Assembly (NCBI GenBank): GCA_037447605.1 | Contig: CM074808.1 | Coordinates: 1,759,008 to 1,823,007 of the forward strand | Reading direction: 5' to 3' | Length of the DNA: 64,000 bases | Source: Zygnema circumcarinatum | Taxonomy: Eukaryota > Streptophyta > Zygnematophyceae > Zygnematales > Zygnemataceae | Shown: positions 36,231 to 49,044 of the stretch, piece after piece | How positions within the stretch are numbered: position 1 is the stretch's first letter | Layout: each line of letters starts with the position of its first letter | The notes under the pieces: model-generated | What the model was told of the DNA's origin: nothing | Database searches by the model: none | Seen by the model: the letters and a program-made list of their open reading frames with translations, nothing else | Made by a program: the position numbers and the translations under genes

Positions 36231-36265
36231 CTCACCCTCCCCCTCCCCCTCCCCCTCCCCCGCCC
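36231..36265. repeat. (CCCCCT)n microsatellite
   Basis: CCCTCCCCCTCCCC run upstream of C2 copy B, followed at 36387-36420 by a (GGATCA)n run. Simple repeats with no coding value. Confidence 0.85.
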
Positions 36266-37023
36266 CTCTCCCCCCTCTGGACAGTGCCGCCTTTGTAGGT
36301 ACAGTAGCGCAAGGCGGGCCGGAGCGGACCTCGCTTGCCCGCGAAGCCGGACAAAGGCGGGCGGGCGGACTAACGCCGTACGGTACCGGGATCAGGATCA
36401 GGATCAGGATCGGGATCAAGCGCCGGATCAAGATTCACGAGTCGCAGATTCTCGAAGGTGGACCTTTTTCTTCGCGGGCGGAGGGCCGGGCGTGCGACAC
36501 GTGGCTTGCGGCCTCTGGGGATGATGTCATGGTCTGACGTTGCTTAGCATCGTTTTAACTTTTGCGGACGGGGTTCAAGTTTGCTGACGTCACCTCCCAC
36601 TTGCGGAGGGTTGAAGTTTTTTGGGCCGATGTAGCAGTGGATGGGCATGGATCCATGGATCGATCTCCCTTGCTGCCATCGACTAACTGTGCGGTGGATG
36701 GTGTGTGGAATGCCATGTTTTTGTTTTATGATGTTGATGATGATGATGCTGATGCTGATGCTGATTTTGTCCATGTACAGTTGATGACATCGCCATCAAG
36801 AGATCCATGCCACATCCCTTTCTTAATTTATGCCACGTTTCTTCTTTATGTAGAGAACAAATGGGAAATGAAAATCAGTCAGTCCTTACTTTCCGCCGCG
36901 GATCACTTCCGACAGCCAAATCAATGGTTGATTTCGACCGTGGGCAAGGGTGGGCTGGGTCCTGCGCCAATGGGTCGCAACCAATTCAATGGCTGGAAAC
37001 CACTGCCATCCAATGGCTCCAAC

Positions 37024-37240
37024 CAGTGGCGGACCTACATATTCAAGCTGGGGGGGGTTAGCCCCCTCTCACTCAGTTTTTGAAAATTTAACTTTTTATT
37101 TTATTTTATCTTACTATGCTAAAAGCGGACTTAGTCTCCCCTTAGGGTTTAATTCAATTTTTATTTTATTTTACCGTATGTATTTTATGCTGAAAGAGGG
37201 CTTAGCCCCCCCTCAGCAAAAATCCCGGATCCGCCACTTG
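37024..37240. mobile_element. Short TIR element or remnant, CAGTGGCGGA ends
   Basis: The left end CAGTGGCGGACC and the complement of the right end CAAGTGGCGGATCCGGGA form near-matching inverted ends of a type common in plant hAT elements. Inside are TTTATTTTA tracts and GGGCTTAG/CTTAGCCCC boxes. No clean 8-bp duplication is visible (GCTCCAAC against CTACCCAAC). A related fragment (GATCCAGGATTTTTGCC and an AT-rich tail) lies at 32998-33085. Confidence 0.55.
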
Positions 37241-37724
37241 CTACCCAACCGTTGGCAATGACTGGAGGCGGATAGTCCCCCATTCATTTGCTTCCTTGCA
37301 ACCAAGGCAACTTTTTTCAAGTCTGAGACCCCGAGACGCTAAATTCTGTAACTCTGAAGAAAAAGGGGCTTCCGCCCGTTTGATACCAAAACGAGTACCG
37401 GTACGGTACCGCCCCTATAGCGATCCAGTTGCAATGAGTACTCCCTCCGTATGCGACCCCTTAGCCATTACCGAGAATCCCCTTCCGTTCCTTAGCCATT
37501 ACCGAGAATCCCCTTCCGTTCCATATTGTTGCCCGCCCTACCGTAGCAATGTCGGCGGAGGGAGGTTTTACAGCGCGCTGAACCCCGCCCAGCATTCCGC
37601 CGCCCGCCTGCCCTCAAGGGGGGGCTAAGAGAGCTGTGCCCGGCGTCAGTTGAGGCCCCAGCTGGCGACTTGCTCGCTCGCCCGCGCTTCCGCGCGCTGA
37701 ACAGGAGGGCAGGCAGGAGGGGCC

Positions 37725-40700
37725 ATGGCTGCCGTGCGCGCTCCCGTGCCGCTGCCGGCTGCGAGCTCTAACTGCCCTCCTCTTCCGCGCGGGAAGAGCT
37801 CAATTGCTAGCTATGGAGGAACTGACTGCTCTTCTGATCGCGCTGCACTCCGCGCTACGCCTGCAAATCCTGCTGGAAGGTCTGATAAACATGTAGGACT
37901 AAGGCAGGATGGATTGCGTGGTGGTCATTTGCATGCCTGGAGAGTCTGCGAAGGTGGATCCGCCGTGTGCCAGCAGGAGCTCCAGGGCCTCAGGAAAAAG
38001 GCAGGCCGGCGGGAGACTTCAGTGCGTTGTGAGGCGGTTGAGAAAAGCGCAGTAGTGGAGGCTACTAGAAGTGCTCAAAAGTCAAACGGATTCAGTGTAG
38101 TTATGAAATTTGGCGGCTCTTCAGTAGCAACGGCAGAGCGCATGCTTGAGGTGGCTTCTCTGGTTCAAAAGTTTCCTGAGGAGTCGCCTGTAATTGTTCT
38201 GTCCGCTATGGGCAAGACAACCAATAATTTGCTTAAGGTAAACTCACATATTTGGCCTGTGCATCTTCACAGCTAGATGGAGGGAGGACCTTCGAGAATC
38301 CTTTAAGCACTCGTTCAATTGTCAGGAATTCTTAAACGCATTCAATTATTGTCATAAAAGTAGTAATTTTCTCCCTGTTAGTTATCACTTACCGGCCATC
38401 ACAATCTCAAACTTAATCCTTTACTTCTTAAACCGTAGGGTTGTCAAGGGACTTGAGTTAACGATTTGGAGGAATTAACTGCAAAGCTAGGTTAATTTGG
38501 CTCGCTTATGAAGTCTGTAGTTATTCAATTTCAATCATGTCAACTGATTTCGTTTTGCAGGCTGGAGATGCGGCAGTAAGTTGCGAACAAAGTCGCTGCC
38601 GCGATATCCAAGAGCTGCATACCATAAAGGAACTCCATTTGCAGTAAGTTCACAAGTCATGTATTCGACTTATTCAACTCAAACCATTCATTGTGTTTTT
38701 AGCGTTTTTCTTTGGCTCTCCCAATTTTGTCAGACGCTCTCTATGCATGGATGTTTTTAAAAATACAGTTTGCTGAGTTATTTCATCTTTGTTATGGTGA
38801 TAATGATATTGATAAAATAGTTAGCTCTACCCGTGGCTGTGTAGGCAAACTGAAACAAAACGACTGAATGCGTTGCATCGTGGTTTGTTTCAGAACTGTG
38901 AAGGAGCTTGGCTTGGATTCCACTATTGTAGATGGTATGTCTTTTATGCCACATCCTTCACTGTACCAAAGAACCTACAAAATAACAGCGTCCCTGTATT
39001 TCATTAAGGACTGACTACCAGAAGCTTTCAAGGACTTGTACGAGTATGAAGTTCTTACTTTTTTAGTTCGAGTCGCAGTGCGTTGTATTGCAAGTTGTAG
39101 CATTTACATTTGAGTCATTCTTTGGTTGTTTTAGACTCTACTTGCTCATGGAACGCATCAAGGGGGAATTTCAGAGCTTTTGGAGGAGCTGAGTCAACTA
39201 TTGACTGGGATTTCCCTCATGAAGGAGCTGACACTGCGGACCAAAGACTACCTGGTATCATTTGGAGAGCGTTTATCCACACGGCTCTTCTGCGCTTTGC
39301 TTAACAAGCAGGGTGTAAAGGCTCGCCAGGTGATTTTGTTTATCAGAGAATTATGGTGAAGACTCCCTTCAATTTGGTTGTGTGCCATCACTCTCCTCAG
39401 CATGGCTTTAAGGGTTTTATGTCTAGTGCATGGCTGCCAGCATACAATGTGTGGATGGGTTGTGTCTTAACCAATACTTTTGCCTTTTCCCCTCAATGAA
39501 AGGCGTGGCTCTCAATGTGTTGAGCCCAATGCTACATTAGCGTCCGCCTGCCTAAACGCAAGAGGATTGTGGTAGACACTGACGGAACTTATTATGAATG
39601 ATCGCAGTATGACGCATTCAAGATTGGGTTTCTGACTACGGACGAGTTCACCAATGCTGATATTCTTGATGAGACTTACGGTGCGGTGTCGGAGCACCTG
39701 AACAGAGAATGGCAGGAAGATCCAGCCATTGCAGTTGTTACAGGATTTCTGGGCAAGGTACGTTCCCTCGCCTAAGTATCTGGGGAAAGAATACGGATTC
39801 AGGTGGGCCTTTTGTACGGAACTCTTGTGGCGTCGATAAACTCATGAATGCCACATCATAGAGTATGTACAGGTTAGAGCAAGGTGCAATCAGGGTCTCT
39901 CGGAATCGTTTTGTCTTTTGTGATCTTCTTGTTGATCTAGCCATTAATTACCCATAGACAGCAATATCACCATTGTCGAAGTTTTAATCATTTTGGACAG
40001 TCAGCCACACTTCTGCTATAGTTCTGGTCATAGCAGCTGTGGTTGGGGTTTCTTATGGAGGAAATTTTGTAACCTTTGCCTGCCCTTGCTACTTTGAAAG
40101 TGAACGATGAAGTTAAGGAATATTTGTAAACTATGATATATTGATCAATGGAAAGGGAGGATGCAGGGCCGAAAGACAGGTGCGATTACCACACTTGGTC
40201 GTGGTGGCAGCGATTTAACAGCCACAGTTATTGGCAAGGCGTTAGGCCTTCGAGAAATACAGGTAACTACTGTTGGCCTTTAGTAGCAGGAAAGGCACAT
40301 GAAGGGGGTGACTCCAGCACGCACATGAATGTTTTTGGTGATTGAGTGAATGACGTGCTGCAGGTTTGGAAAGACGTCGACGGAGTGCTGACCTGCGACC
40401 CAGGAATCAGACCACAGGCCCTCTGTGTGCCTTTCCTGACTTTCGATGAAGCAGCTGAACTCGCATATTTTGGGGCTCAGGTATATCATCAGTCTTTTGA
40501 AAGTAGTACTACAGATAATCATTGGAATTATCTTTCATCGTTAACCACGAAATCTGAAGATGTGAACGAGGGGGACAATGCAAGTTAAGATCAGAGATAT
40601 GTTATGACTATCTTTTTGTAAACATGAGTTCTTTGCTGTGCTTGTGTACTTCAACTTTTAATCAATACGCACTATGCCCTCCCTGTGTATTTTTGGAAGC

Positions 40701-42287
40701 TGCCTCGCTTTCGCCGGTGTACTCAATTGGATGCAGTGTGACCACTGCAGGTGTTGCATCCACAGTCCATGCGTCCAGCCAAGGATGCTAATATTCCTGT
40801 ACGCGTGAAAAATTCATATAATCCGTCGGCTCGGGGTACGCTCATCACAGGGAACCGTGACATGAGTGGTGCCCTTCTCACCAGCATTGTGCTCAAGTCT
40901 AATGTGACGATGCTGGACATTGTCAGCCTGCGTATGTTGGGCCAGTTTGGATTCTTGGCAAAGGTATGTCAATTTTCACGATACTGGTCAAGCCCGCGAG
41001 TTTCATTTTCATCACGTGTTGCTGCGTGCGAATGATGATGGTTGTCATGGAATGTTCTGCAGTTTTTGACAAATGAGACTAGAGTGTGATCACTCAGGAG
41101 TAAGGAACGTGAAGGTGGATTTTATGAAAGGTTCTTGCAGAGTCATCAGTTTAAGCTTTAGAGAAAGGAATCATCGAATTCTGGTACAGAATCCTAAGGC
41201 TGAATAGTTCATAGTTCTAGTTTACCCAAGCATGAGGGGTTTGCATGCTGGTCAGGTTTTCTCTATATTCGAACAGCTAGGCATCTCTGTCGATGTGGTG
41301 GCTACGAGTGAAGTGAGCATATCGCTTACACTTGATCCAGCCAAGTTATGGAGTCGAGAGCTCATTCAACAGGTGAGTGATATCAATCCTCATCAGGCTT
41401 ATGGTTCATGTAATCATTGTTGTTGCTAAGTCACTTTGAGAAAATATTTCTCCCTAGCTTGTGTGTTTTCTTGTTCTTCTGATTATACCAAGAGCTAACT
41501 GATTCATGCTTGCAGTGTGGGTATTGACTCACGATGCAGTGATGGAGCCATAGGATCACAGCCAATTGGACCGAGAAATAGTTTGGTGACCACACTATGT
41601 ATCGTATATTTGAACCTTATATTAGGTGCATGAAAGGCGCAGGAGCTAGATCGGATGGTTGAAAGGCTTCAAGAAATTGCGGTGGTTCGCCTGTTGCAAC
41701 GACGATCGATTATCTCTCTCATTGGGAATGTGCAGTGTTCATCCTTAATATTGGAAAAGGTGAGCGAGTGGGCCAGAGCTACTCGCAGCAATTTGGTCAT
41801 CTCACAGTTGCGGCTGTCTGTTAGGTTTTCAAATGGCAGCTATGCGGTCCCCTCTCTGAAACGTGTGATGGTGATCACTGAAACTGCTGTTGCTGCTGTG
41901 AAGCTGACAGGCATTATGGGAGTGGGAGGTTTGCAGGCATTCAGTGTGTTCAGAAAGAGTGGAATAAACGTACAAATGATCAGTCAAGGGGCTTCAAAGG
42001 TACGCTCTTTGCCATTTATATAGTGGTAGCCAGCCAGGAAAGAAGTGTCATTTCCTGATATGTCAACCAATGGCATTTCCGGTCCTTTCGTTGAAGCTTG
42101 TTAATGGAATGGTTCTGGCACCGTATCGCAGGTAAACATCAGCCTTGTCGTTGATGATGCGGATGCCCGCGAACTTGTGGAGAAGCTTCATTGGGAGTTT
42201 TTTGAGCAACCCGAACCAGTGGAAGGGAGGTTACTGGAGAATTTTATTCCAGCAACGGGCCTGAAGGCAACCAATGGTCATGCGTGA
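37725..42287 (+). CDS. Monofunctional aspartate kinase (aspartokinase), plastid
   Basis: EC 2.7.2.4; phosphorylates aspartate at the head of the lysine/threonine/methionine pathway. Twelve phase-consistent exons: 37725-38237, 38561-38643, 38894-38934, 39175-39329, 39608-39757, 40167-40262, 40364-40480, 40751-40963, 41256-41372, 41643-41759, 41937-41999, 42132-42287 (TGA); 606 residues. The first 120 or so residues are Ala/Ser/Arg-rich and transit-peptide-like. The kinase starts [16 protein letters not shown] and continues with [44 protein letters not shown] and HPQSMRPA. Two C-terminal ACT domains ([16 protein letters not shown] and [21 protein letters not shown]) predict feedback inhibition by lysine as in plant AK1-3. 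No homoserine dehydrogenase domain follows, so it is the monofunctional form. Confidence 0.96.
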
Positions 42288-43203
42288 TCAATGAACTCTT
42301 GAGGCATCAAATCAGTCGCGTCGTGGAGTTTCCTGGAGAACACGAGACAGCTCTCGTACCAACCTCCTGTTAGTATGATATTCCAGATTTTGTCTGGCTT
42401 CAAATCTTGACATTCTTCTTGCAATAAGTGCTTCTCCAAGCACTTCTTTATTCAATGTTTAAGTGACCGTCGTATTCTGGCAAGTGGCAGCAAAGCTCCT
42501 GCTTTATGTATCGGTCTTTATTCCAAAGCCTCCATGATGCATGGGTCATAGTTGCAAGTGATGCTTTATCATGTATAGAATCCAGACGTCAGGAACATGG
42601 TCACTGTTTCTGGTTGTCAGCGCAAGAAGCTCGGCTTCGTCTGCATTCTATATACAAGGTTCGATTTGGTAAGAATAGTTGGTTATGAATATGAACAGTT
42701 AGTCGTAAGTGGGCGGTTTGGGAGGCAAGGGAAGAGGCAGTAAGCTCAGGGTTGGCTTCTCAGATGTAGACGTGCGAAGTCGTCAATGGCAATGTTACTG
42801 TTTTCACTAATAATATGAGCGACCCCTTTTTTTTTTATCAACTTTCAACTGTCCACTGACTGCTATCTTTTGTCTATGGTCGTCTCTATTGTGCGTAGTG
42901 TGCTTCTACAGCGATAATTGAGCAACTTTTTTATCGTTCTGATTTTATAATGGCGGGGTTATCAAAGGAATAGAGGAAATAAAGCAATTGTAATGAAAAT
43001 GGACGTGGAGTTGTATCAAACGAAGTGCGATTGACTATATTAAGCAATGTGGTTCTAAAAGCAATTGCTATTGTGCGGAGAAGAGGGGGGGGGTGCTGAA
43101 AGGCGCCCTCGATAGACAACTCTTCCAATTAGTTTCAATAGATTTTAAGTTTCGACAAACCCCTGCCCCCTCGGCCTGCTGCTGTCCAGTATCCTGGTAC
43201 AGC
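42288..43203. other. Intergenic, no gene seen
   Basis: 3' flank of the aspartate kinase, AT-rich, with poly-T and poly-G tracts at about 42828 and 43086. No coding or repeat structure is supported. Confidence 0.5.
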
Positions 43204-43740
43204 TTAGGGTTGACTAAGCAACCATTGGTTCCAATGGTTGGCCATCCAACGGTTCGCCTCCATGGAACCATTGCCAATCAATGGTTGCAACCATTGGTAG
43301 TGGTTGAGTCGGTCCGATGCACGTGGTTTGAACCATTGGCAGAAATTCAACACAAAGATTTCAACAATGGGCAATGGTTGGCCCCGTCTTACGCCAATGA
43401 CCGGAACTATTCCAATGGTTGCAGAATCTGCAATGGTTGGAATCATTACCAGAAAGCATAACATATGCCGACTCGTGTATTCCCATCTCGTACTCAATGG
43501 AAGCACTGTATTTCTAACCATTGTATCGCAAATTACAATAACTCTCAGGTGAAATAATGAAGGAATGTGAAATTCCTCGAAGCAAAGGTTCGAAGCATTG
43601 GCAATGGTTCGCAAGTATTGCGTTTTAGTGGTTGCAATCGTTGGCTTGGTCGCCAGCCGATGCCAACCAATGGGTTGCAACCATTCCCAATGGTTGGGGT
43701 TGCGACCAGTAGCAACGGTTGGTCGGACGGCGACGCAACC
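43204..43740. repeat. AACCATT/AATGGTT-rich sequence
   Basis: Dense but irregular AACCATTGG, CCAATGGTT and GGTTGCAACCATT motifs, many as small hairpins, adjoin the left end of hairpin-repeat element 2. It is the same motif vocabulary as at 10016-10734 and 61690-61990, but here without a regular period. Confidence 0.6.
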
Positions 43741-43744
43741 ATTT

Positions 43745-44811
43745 CACAGGTCAGACCATTGGATCGGCAACCATCGGACCACCATTAGGGGGAGTCAGAC
43801 CTTGGCCATCGCCAAACCAATTCCGCGAGCCCGTAGGGCCAATTCCGCGTTGTACGGCAGGCCTTTTCCGCCAAAAGTGAACGTCCGACAGGCTCGGGCG
43901 CCGAGCCTGTATCTCATTTTTGTAACCTATTTCGAAGTACGGACGGGACAGACAGGTTCGGGGGGAGCCGCGGTTTCCGACCCGAATTCTGCAATCGAAA
44001 TCAATACCTTTCCGCTGGCGGAATCTTTCAATTCCGCGGGCGATGGTCAAGGTCTGACTCCCCCTATTGGATGGAAATGGTTGGACGTTTAATGATTGTC
44101 GACCAGTCGAATGGATGCCAACCATTGGCATCCACTGGTTCCGAACCATTTGAATGGTTGCTAACCATTGGCATCCACTGGTTCCGAACCATTTGAATGG
44201 TTGCTAACCATTGGCATCCACTGGTTCCGAACCAGTCGAATGGTTGTTTGCCGATGGTTTGCAACCAGTCGAATGGTTAGCAAGCATTGGCATCCACTGG
44301 TTCCGAACCATTTGAATGGTTGCTAACCATTGGCATCCACTGGTTCCGAACCATTTGAATGGTTGCTAACCATTGGCATCCACTGGTTCCGAACCATTTG
44401 AATGGTTGCTAACCATTGGCATCCACTGGTTCCGAACCAGTCGAATGGTTGTTTGCCGATGGTTTGCAACCAGTCGAATGGTTAGCAAGCATTGGCATCC
44501 AGCAAGCATTGGCATCCACTGGTTCCGAACCATTTGAATGGTTGCTAACCATTGGCATCCACTGGTTCCGAACCAGTCGAATGGTTGTTTGCCGATGGTT
44601 TGCAACCAGTCGAATGGTTAGCAAGCATTGGCATCCACTGGTTCTGAACCAGTCGAATGGTTGCCAACCATTGGCATCCACTGGTTCTGAACCAGTCGAA
44701 TGGTTGCCAACCATTGGCATCCACTGGTTTCGAACCATTCGAATGGTTGTTTCGGTCCGACGCCAATGGTTGGCACCCAGTCTAATGGTTGGTCCAATGG
44801 TCCGACCTGTG
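43745..44811. mobile_element. Hairpin-repeat element 2 with 43-bp tandem units
   Basis: Inverted ends: left CACAGGTCAGACCATTGGAT, right complement CACAGGTCGGACCATTGGAC. From about 44120 to 44740 there are tandem units of 43 bp, each containing two hairpins, AATGGTT-GCT-AACCATT and ACTGGTT-CCG-AACCA(GT), sometimes with an extra GTTTGCCGATGGTTTGC insert. The left 40 bp and right 60 bp match element 1 (10016-10734) in order, so the two are copies of one family with expanded or contracted arrays. No transposase is present. A separate MITE is nested at 43786-44066. Long repetitive frames (HWFRT, NQWMP types) are by-products. Confidence 0.65.
43786..44066. mobile_element. MITE with TAGGGGGAGTCAGACCTTG ends (281 bp)
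   Basis: Terminal inverted repeats of about 28 bp: left TAGGGGGAGTCAGACCTTGG, right complement TAGGGGGAGTCAGACCTTGA, both continuing CCATCGCC. If the flanking TA pairs are target duplications it would be Tc1/mariner-like, but the uninterrupted paralogous sequence at 10036-10075 (ACCATTGGATGG) fits a single T equally well, so the class is open. No open frame. A related fragment is at 56521-56640. Confidence 0.75.
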
Positions 44812-45029
44812 CACCATACCAATGGTTGGTCCCGCGCTCCGAGTCCTCCCTGTTGTACATTACGGCGCTTGACCCGTACTCCACTTCAAAAAGCGCTAGT
44901 TTTCCCTTTGCTCATCTGGTCCACGCCAGACTCGTCTACATCCAAGTTCAAGATTCCGCATGCCCCCAGAAGCCAAGCCGCGTTCAGTCTCCTGAGGGAA
45001 GGCAGAGCTCGCCACGCAGAGCAGCAGCC

Positions 45030-48000
45030 ATGGCGGCCTCTGCTGCGGCGGCTATGGGAGGACGGGGGAGCCCTGCCTTCTCTCTCGGCGGCTGCAGCAA
45101 TGGCCTTTCGCGTGCAGAGTCGAGGCTTACCATAATTGAAGCGAGGGAGAGGGAGCAGCTGCCACGTAACGCCATTGCTTTGCATAGGGACTGGAAGCAG
45201 GCTGAGTCTTCGAGCGCCTTTTTGCAAGAGTTGCGTTCTGACCGCGCGTACGGACGGTCTTTAAAGCCTCAGTTAAATCAACATAAATTGGTGAAGCGTT
45301 ATCCTCGGTTGAATATTGCAAGCTCGATCCAACAAAGCGATATAGTTGAAGCGCCTGAAGTCTCTCCACCTTCTGATCTCGCTAAATATATTTTAAGAGG
45401 ACCTATTTTAAAGAAGCTGGCCTTCTCGTCCGAAGAGGTTCAAAAGAATCTGAATCAATGGCAATCGCTTGCTGTAGAGCTTGCTGGACAGCTGCATTTT
45501 GACATAAATGAGCTGAGTGAGAGTGAAAAGTGCCGCATATACCATTACTATTTGCCAGTTTTCTTTTGGTGCTGTCAACAGCTCGATTCTCACAAGTTGG
45601 CTGCCGGAGAAATTGCTCATTCTCCACTAGTGGTGAGTTAGGAATCAAAGCTTGTAGTCTCTCACCGTTGCCCAAGTTTTATCATTTTTTTCTTTTTTTC
45701 TTAAAGCCTTCTTGAAGTTAATGTAAGCCGTGTACCGCGTCGAAGTACAATGTCAGTCCTTGAGGCGACTTTTTGGCATTATGTGAAAGTGAACAATGTG
45801 GTAAATAAGGAGTACCTTCTTGCAAAAACTCAGCTTGTTCCTTGTTAGTGAAGTAGAATATATATTTCTTGCCATTTTCAAGAGTGTATGCACCTGCATG
45901 CAGACAGGGTAATCGATTCTGCTAGCTGAGAACTGCGACATGCCAGGAACTAAGCCACCGGTATAGCTGTTGCAGATTGGAATCAGCGCTCCTCAGGGTT
46001 GCGGCAAAACCACCGTGGTCGAGTCCCTTGAGCATTTATTTCATCAAACAGGCAGGTACGTCCTTCACAGCCTTGAGTGTTGGTTTATACAGTTTCTTGA
46101 AAACTAGCATGATGAGTTCACTCTACAGAACCCCCGAATACTTGCAGCCCAAGTGCACTCCAATACCAATTCATCTCCATTTTCTTCCAGGCCCGCATGT
46201 AGAGTCTAATTCCCCATTCTCAATTGCCTGTTGAGTAATTCGTGCTAGGTGCAGGGCAGCAGCTTCGCATAAGTAAGGACTGATTATTGCAGACTAGTCC
46301 GAGACTTGCTGCGTGACCTTGAATCTCTTGTATTGTGCATCTGACAGGTCCGCAGCAAGTATTTCGATAGACGACTTCTATCTGACAGCTGCTGAACAGG
46401 TGATAAGGGGTCCTTGTAAGCTCAGCAGTTTAGCTTGCTTGACATCCAGAGTCATTGATGTGAAACCTACTTACACGATCTCTGGGAGTATAACATGATC
46501 TAGTATTAATTGTTGATTTCGGCCACGTGAATGTGAATACATGTAATTGCCGGATTTGATGGTTGAGAAACAGATGTTCTCTTTGTGTGGCAGTTTTACC
46601 TAGTTTAACTATTACGAACTTCAGCCTAAGCTGAAGATTTTCATAAGTTCTCGATGCTGGACAAATGCGGAAACAGGCACACACTTGATAGAACATGGGA
46701 ATAGGAAAATTGTAGAAGATTATGAAAAATTATGTATTATTGGAAAATCTTGTTGGACAGATTGTGCTGATGTCTCCGGGTTGGTGACCGACCATATTTT
46801 GAATGTCAGAATCAAATGTGGTTTACTTCTATCACTTACAGCCTGCCGGACACTGTAAGTTCGTTTGCTAAATGGTAGCAGAGTGCACGAGTTCGCAATT
46901 TCCCCCGACGTCAGAAGTCCGTCATTTCTCATCAGCTCCTTTGGTATAACTAAGAGTCTGTGATGGATTGCTGGAGGTTGACTGTGCAGGAAGAATTGGC
47001 CAAGACTAATTTTGGAAACCCCCTTCTGGAGGTGAGCATTGGATGGTAGTGATGGGATCTGCCTTTCTTGTTCGCAGTTAAGTCCATGTGGTAGAGCGCT
47101 GCCTATGGTTCAGAAGTGCAGCATACTGCTCACACGATGTGACACTGTTTGCACTATCGTCGTATGAAGTGGGTTATTGTCGGAAAGGAAGGACACTTAG
47201 TTAGCACTCGGTTTATTTTTATTGGCTGGTGTGATTCTGGACATTGCACGAGGAAGAATAATGGAAATTTCAAGTACAAGAGCGTGTAGGTTCTGGTAAT
47301 GTGTTGATCAATAACGAGACGGGCCATTCGGGCCATTCTTTTCAAAGTCTTGCAGAGGTGTGAAAGATGGTTTCCGGTATATTGTTGTCGCTCTAAAGGA
47401 GTTATTTCAAAGGCGCGATTGATAATCAAGGCTTGGTTGTCATTTGGCTTTAATTCTCTTCACTTTGAGAAGAACATGTGGTTGTCGATTCTTGTGTGAT
47501 CTTGAGTCGAGGGACGCTCCCATGAGAGTTCATCCACCTGAGTGAGGATGATTCACTTCTTGCAGCTTCGAGGAAATGCGGGAAGCCATGACCTGCAGCT
47601 TGCTTTTGAAACCCTGCGAGCACTGAAGCGCCTCACTGATGCAAGTGAGGCTGCACCCGCCTCTTGAAGTTTCAACTTGCTGTTCCGTAGGGTGCAGAAT
47701 GGGTTTATTCTAACATGCAAGCATTTGAAGATGGGGATTAAACCAATGGTTTAGTCTGAACATTTGTTTGGCTCATTTACCAAAACCTTATTCATTGCGG
47801 CGAGGGACTGGGTTTGCAGGTGGAAGTGTCAGCCTCCCACGCTATGACAAGGTGCTGAGGTTTTCTGATCCTTCATGCTCGGCGTACTCTGTATCTCCAA
47901 TAAGATTGTCTTCTGACGAAGTGCGGTGGTGCTGAGATGATTCTTCATATAAGGGAGATTTACTAATCACAATCTGTCTTTAACTGTTGGTTCCTGTTCA

Positions 48001-49044
48001 TTGCCAGTCGGCAAATGCAGGTCGAGGTGACCGGGCTGACCCTGCGTCATGGCCTCGGGTGACGGGTCCTTTGGATATCATCCTCTTTGAAGGCTGGATG
48101 CTTGGCTTTGAGCCCGTCTCTCCTGAGGACGCCATCGCCGTTGATCCTAAGGTATGATTTTTATATTTTTTGCCACTGCTTCTCAGGCATTTTGCTGGAC
48201 ACGATATGACCAGTTGGGAATGGTTCAGCTCGTAGATAAAACACCAGCTTACAAAACACTGCAAGAGCGGTATCTGCACTTTGGTGCACTACATTTATGC
48301 CCTGTTGGCTCTCGTTTCTCAAGTTGCAGATTTCTTGAGTTTCTGCAGCTGATTTTTTTGTTGGAGAGACAAGGTTCTCCTCGCTTACTTGCTGCATGGG
48401 GTTCCGGAAGTAGCTTGCAGAAGTGAACCAAATGCTGCAACAATATGGTGCATTGCACAGTTTGGTGGATTCGTGGATCATCATTCAAGTCAGTGACCCC
48501 AATTGGGTTTTTAAGTGGCGCCTCCAGGTGCTCGCTCGCTGACAATATAGCCTGCATTTTCTCTGAGCCTTTGCTCCCAATTGTGCCTGCTTAAGTTACG
48601 CTGCGGGATCATGTGATCCTGCTGCTCAGGAGAATGAATGAACATTGTCGCACTGTGTGCGTTTGGGACTGGATGAGCTGCAGGCAGAAGTCCAGATGAG
48701 AAACAGAGGGAAAGCAGGAATGACTGACGAACAGGTATGCGGCTTCGTGCCGTCTCACTCTTTCTCGAATACACATGCAAGAAAAATTCTCCAGAATTTG
48801 CAATTGTGAACCCTACAGGGTGTGCCTTTCCTTTCGTTTGAAGGGTGCTTTCACGGTCTCCAAGATTACAAACAGGGGGTGGGTGTGGCTTGGCCTATTA
48901 CAGGTGGCTGATTTTGTGGCACGCTACATCCCTGCTTACAAGGCGTACTTGCCCGGCTTGTATCGGGATGGCCCTACCACTGCCATTCCTGACAGGACTT
49001 TACGTCTAAAGATTGATGAGAGTCGGACGCCTCTCGAGTCTTGA
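45030..49044 (+). CDS. GLYK: D-glycerate 3-kinase, plastid photorespiratory enzyme
   Basis: EC 2.7.1.31; converts glycerate to 3-phosphoglycerate, the last step of photorespiration, in the plastid. Ten phase-consistent exons: 45030-45632, 45976-46055, 46348-46399, 46990-47031, 47566-47644, 47820-47851, 48008-48151, 48414-48527, 48684-48734, 48904-49044 (TGA); 445 residues. The first 100 or so residues are Ala/Ser/Arg-rich and transit-like. Then come YHYYLPVFFWC, the P-loop GISAPQGCGKTT, SIDDFYLTAAEQ, LRGNAGSHDLQLAFETL, VSLPRYDK, GRGDRAD, LFEGWMLGF, SDPNWVFKWRLQAEVQMR and VARYIPAYKAYLPGLY. Order and length match plant GLYK. One acceptor (exon 48414, ...gaagtag) is weak but is the only one that keeps phase. 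Confidence 0.96.

Noticed and set aside
44120-44740. CRISPR-like array of regularly spaced palindromic repeats
   Set aside because: The intervals between palindromes are themselves repeated, not unique spacers; there are no cas genes, and the surroundings are intron-bearing nuclear genes.
44416-45029. Long open frames rich in NQSNG, HWFRT or NQWMP running into the glycerate kinase frame
   Set aside because: They are translations of the 43-bp repeat. The kinase start at 45030 is supported by a transit-like N terminus and the repeat lies wholly upstream.
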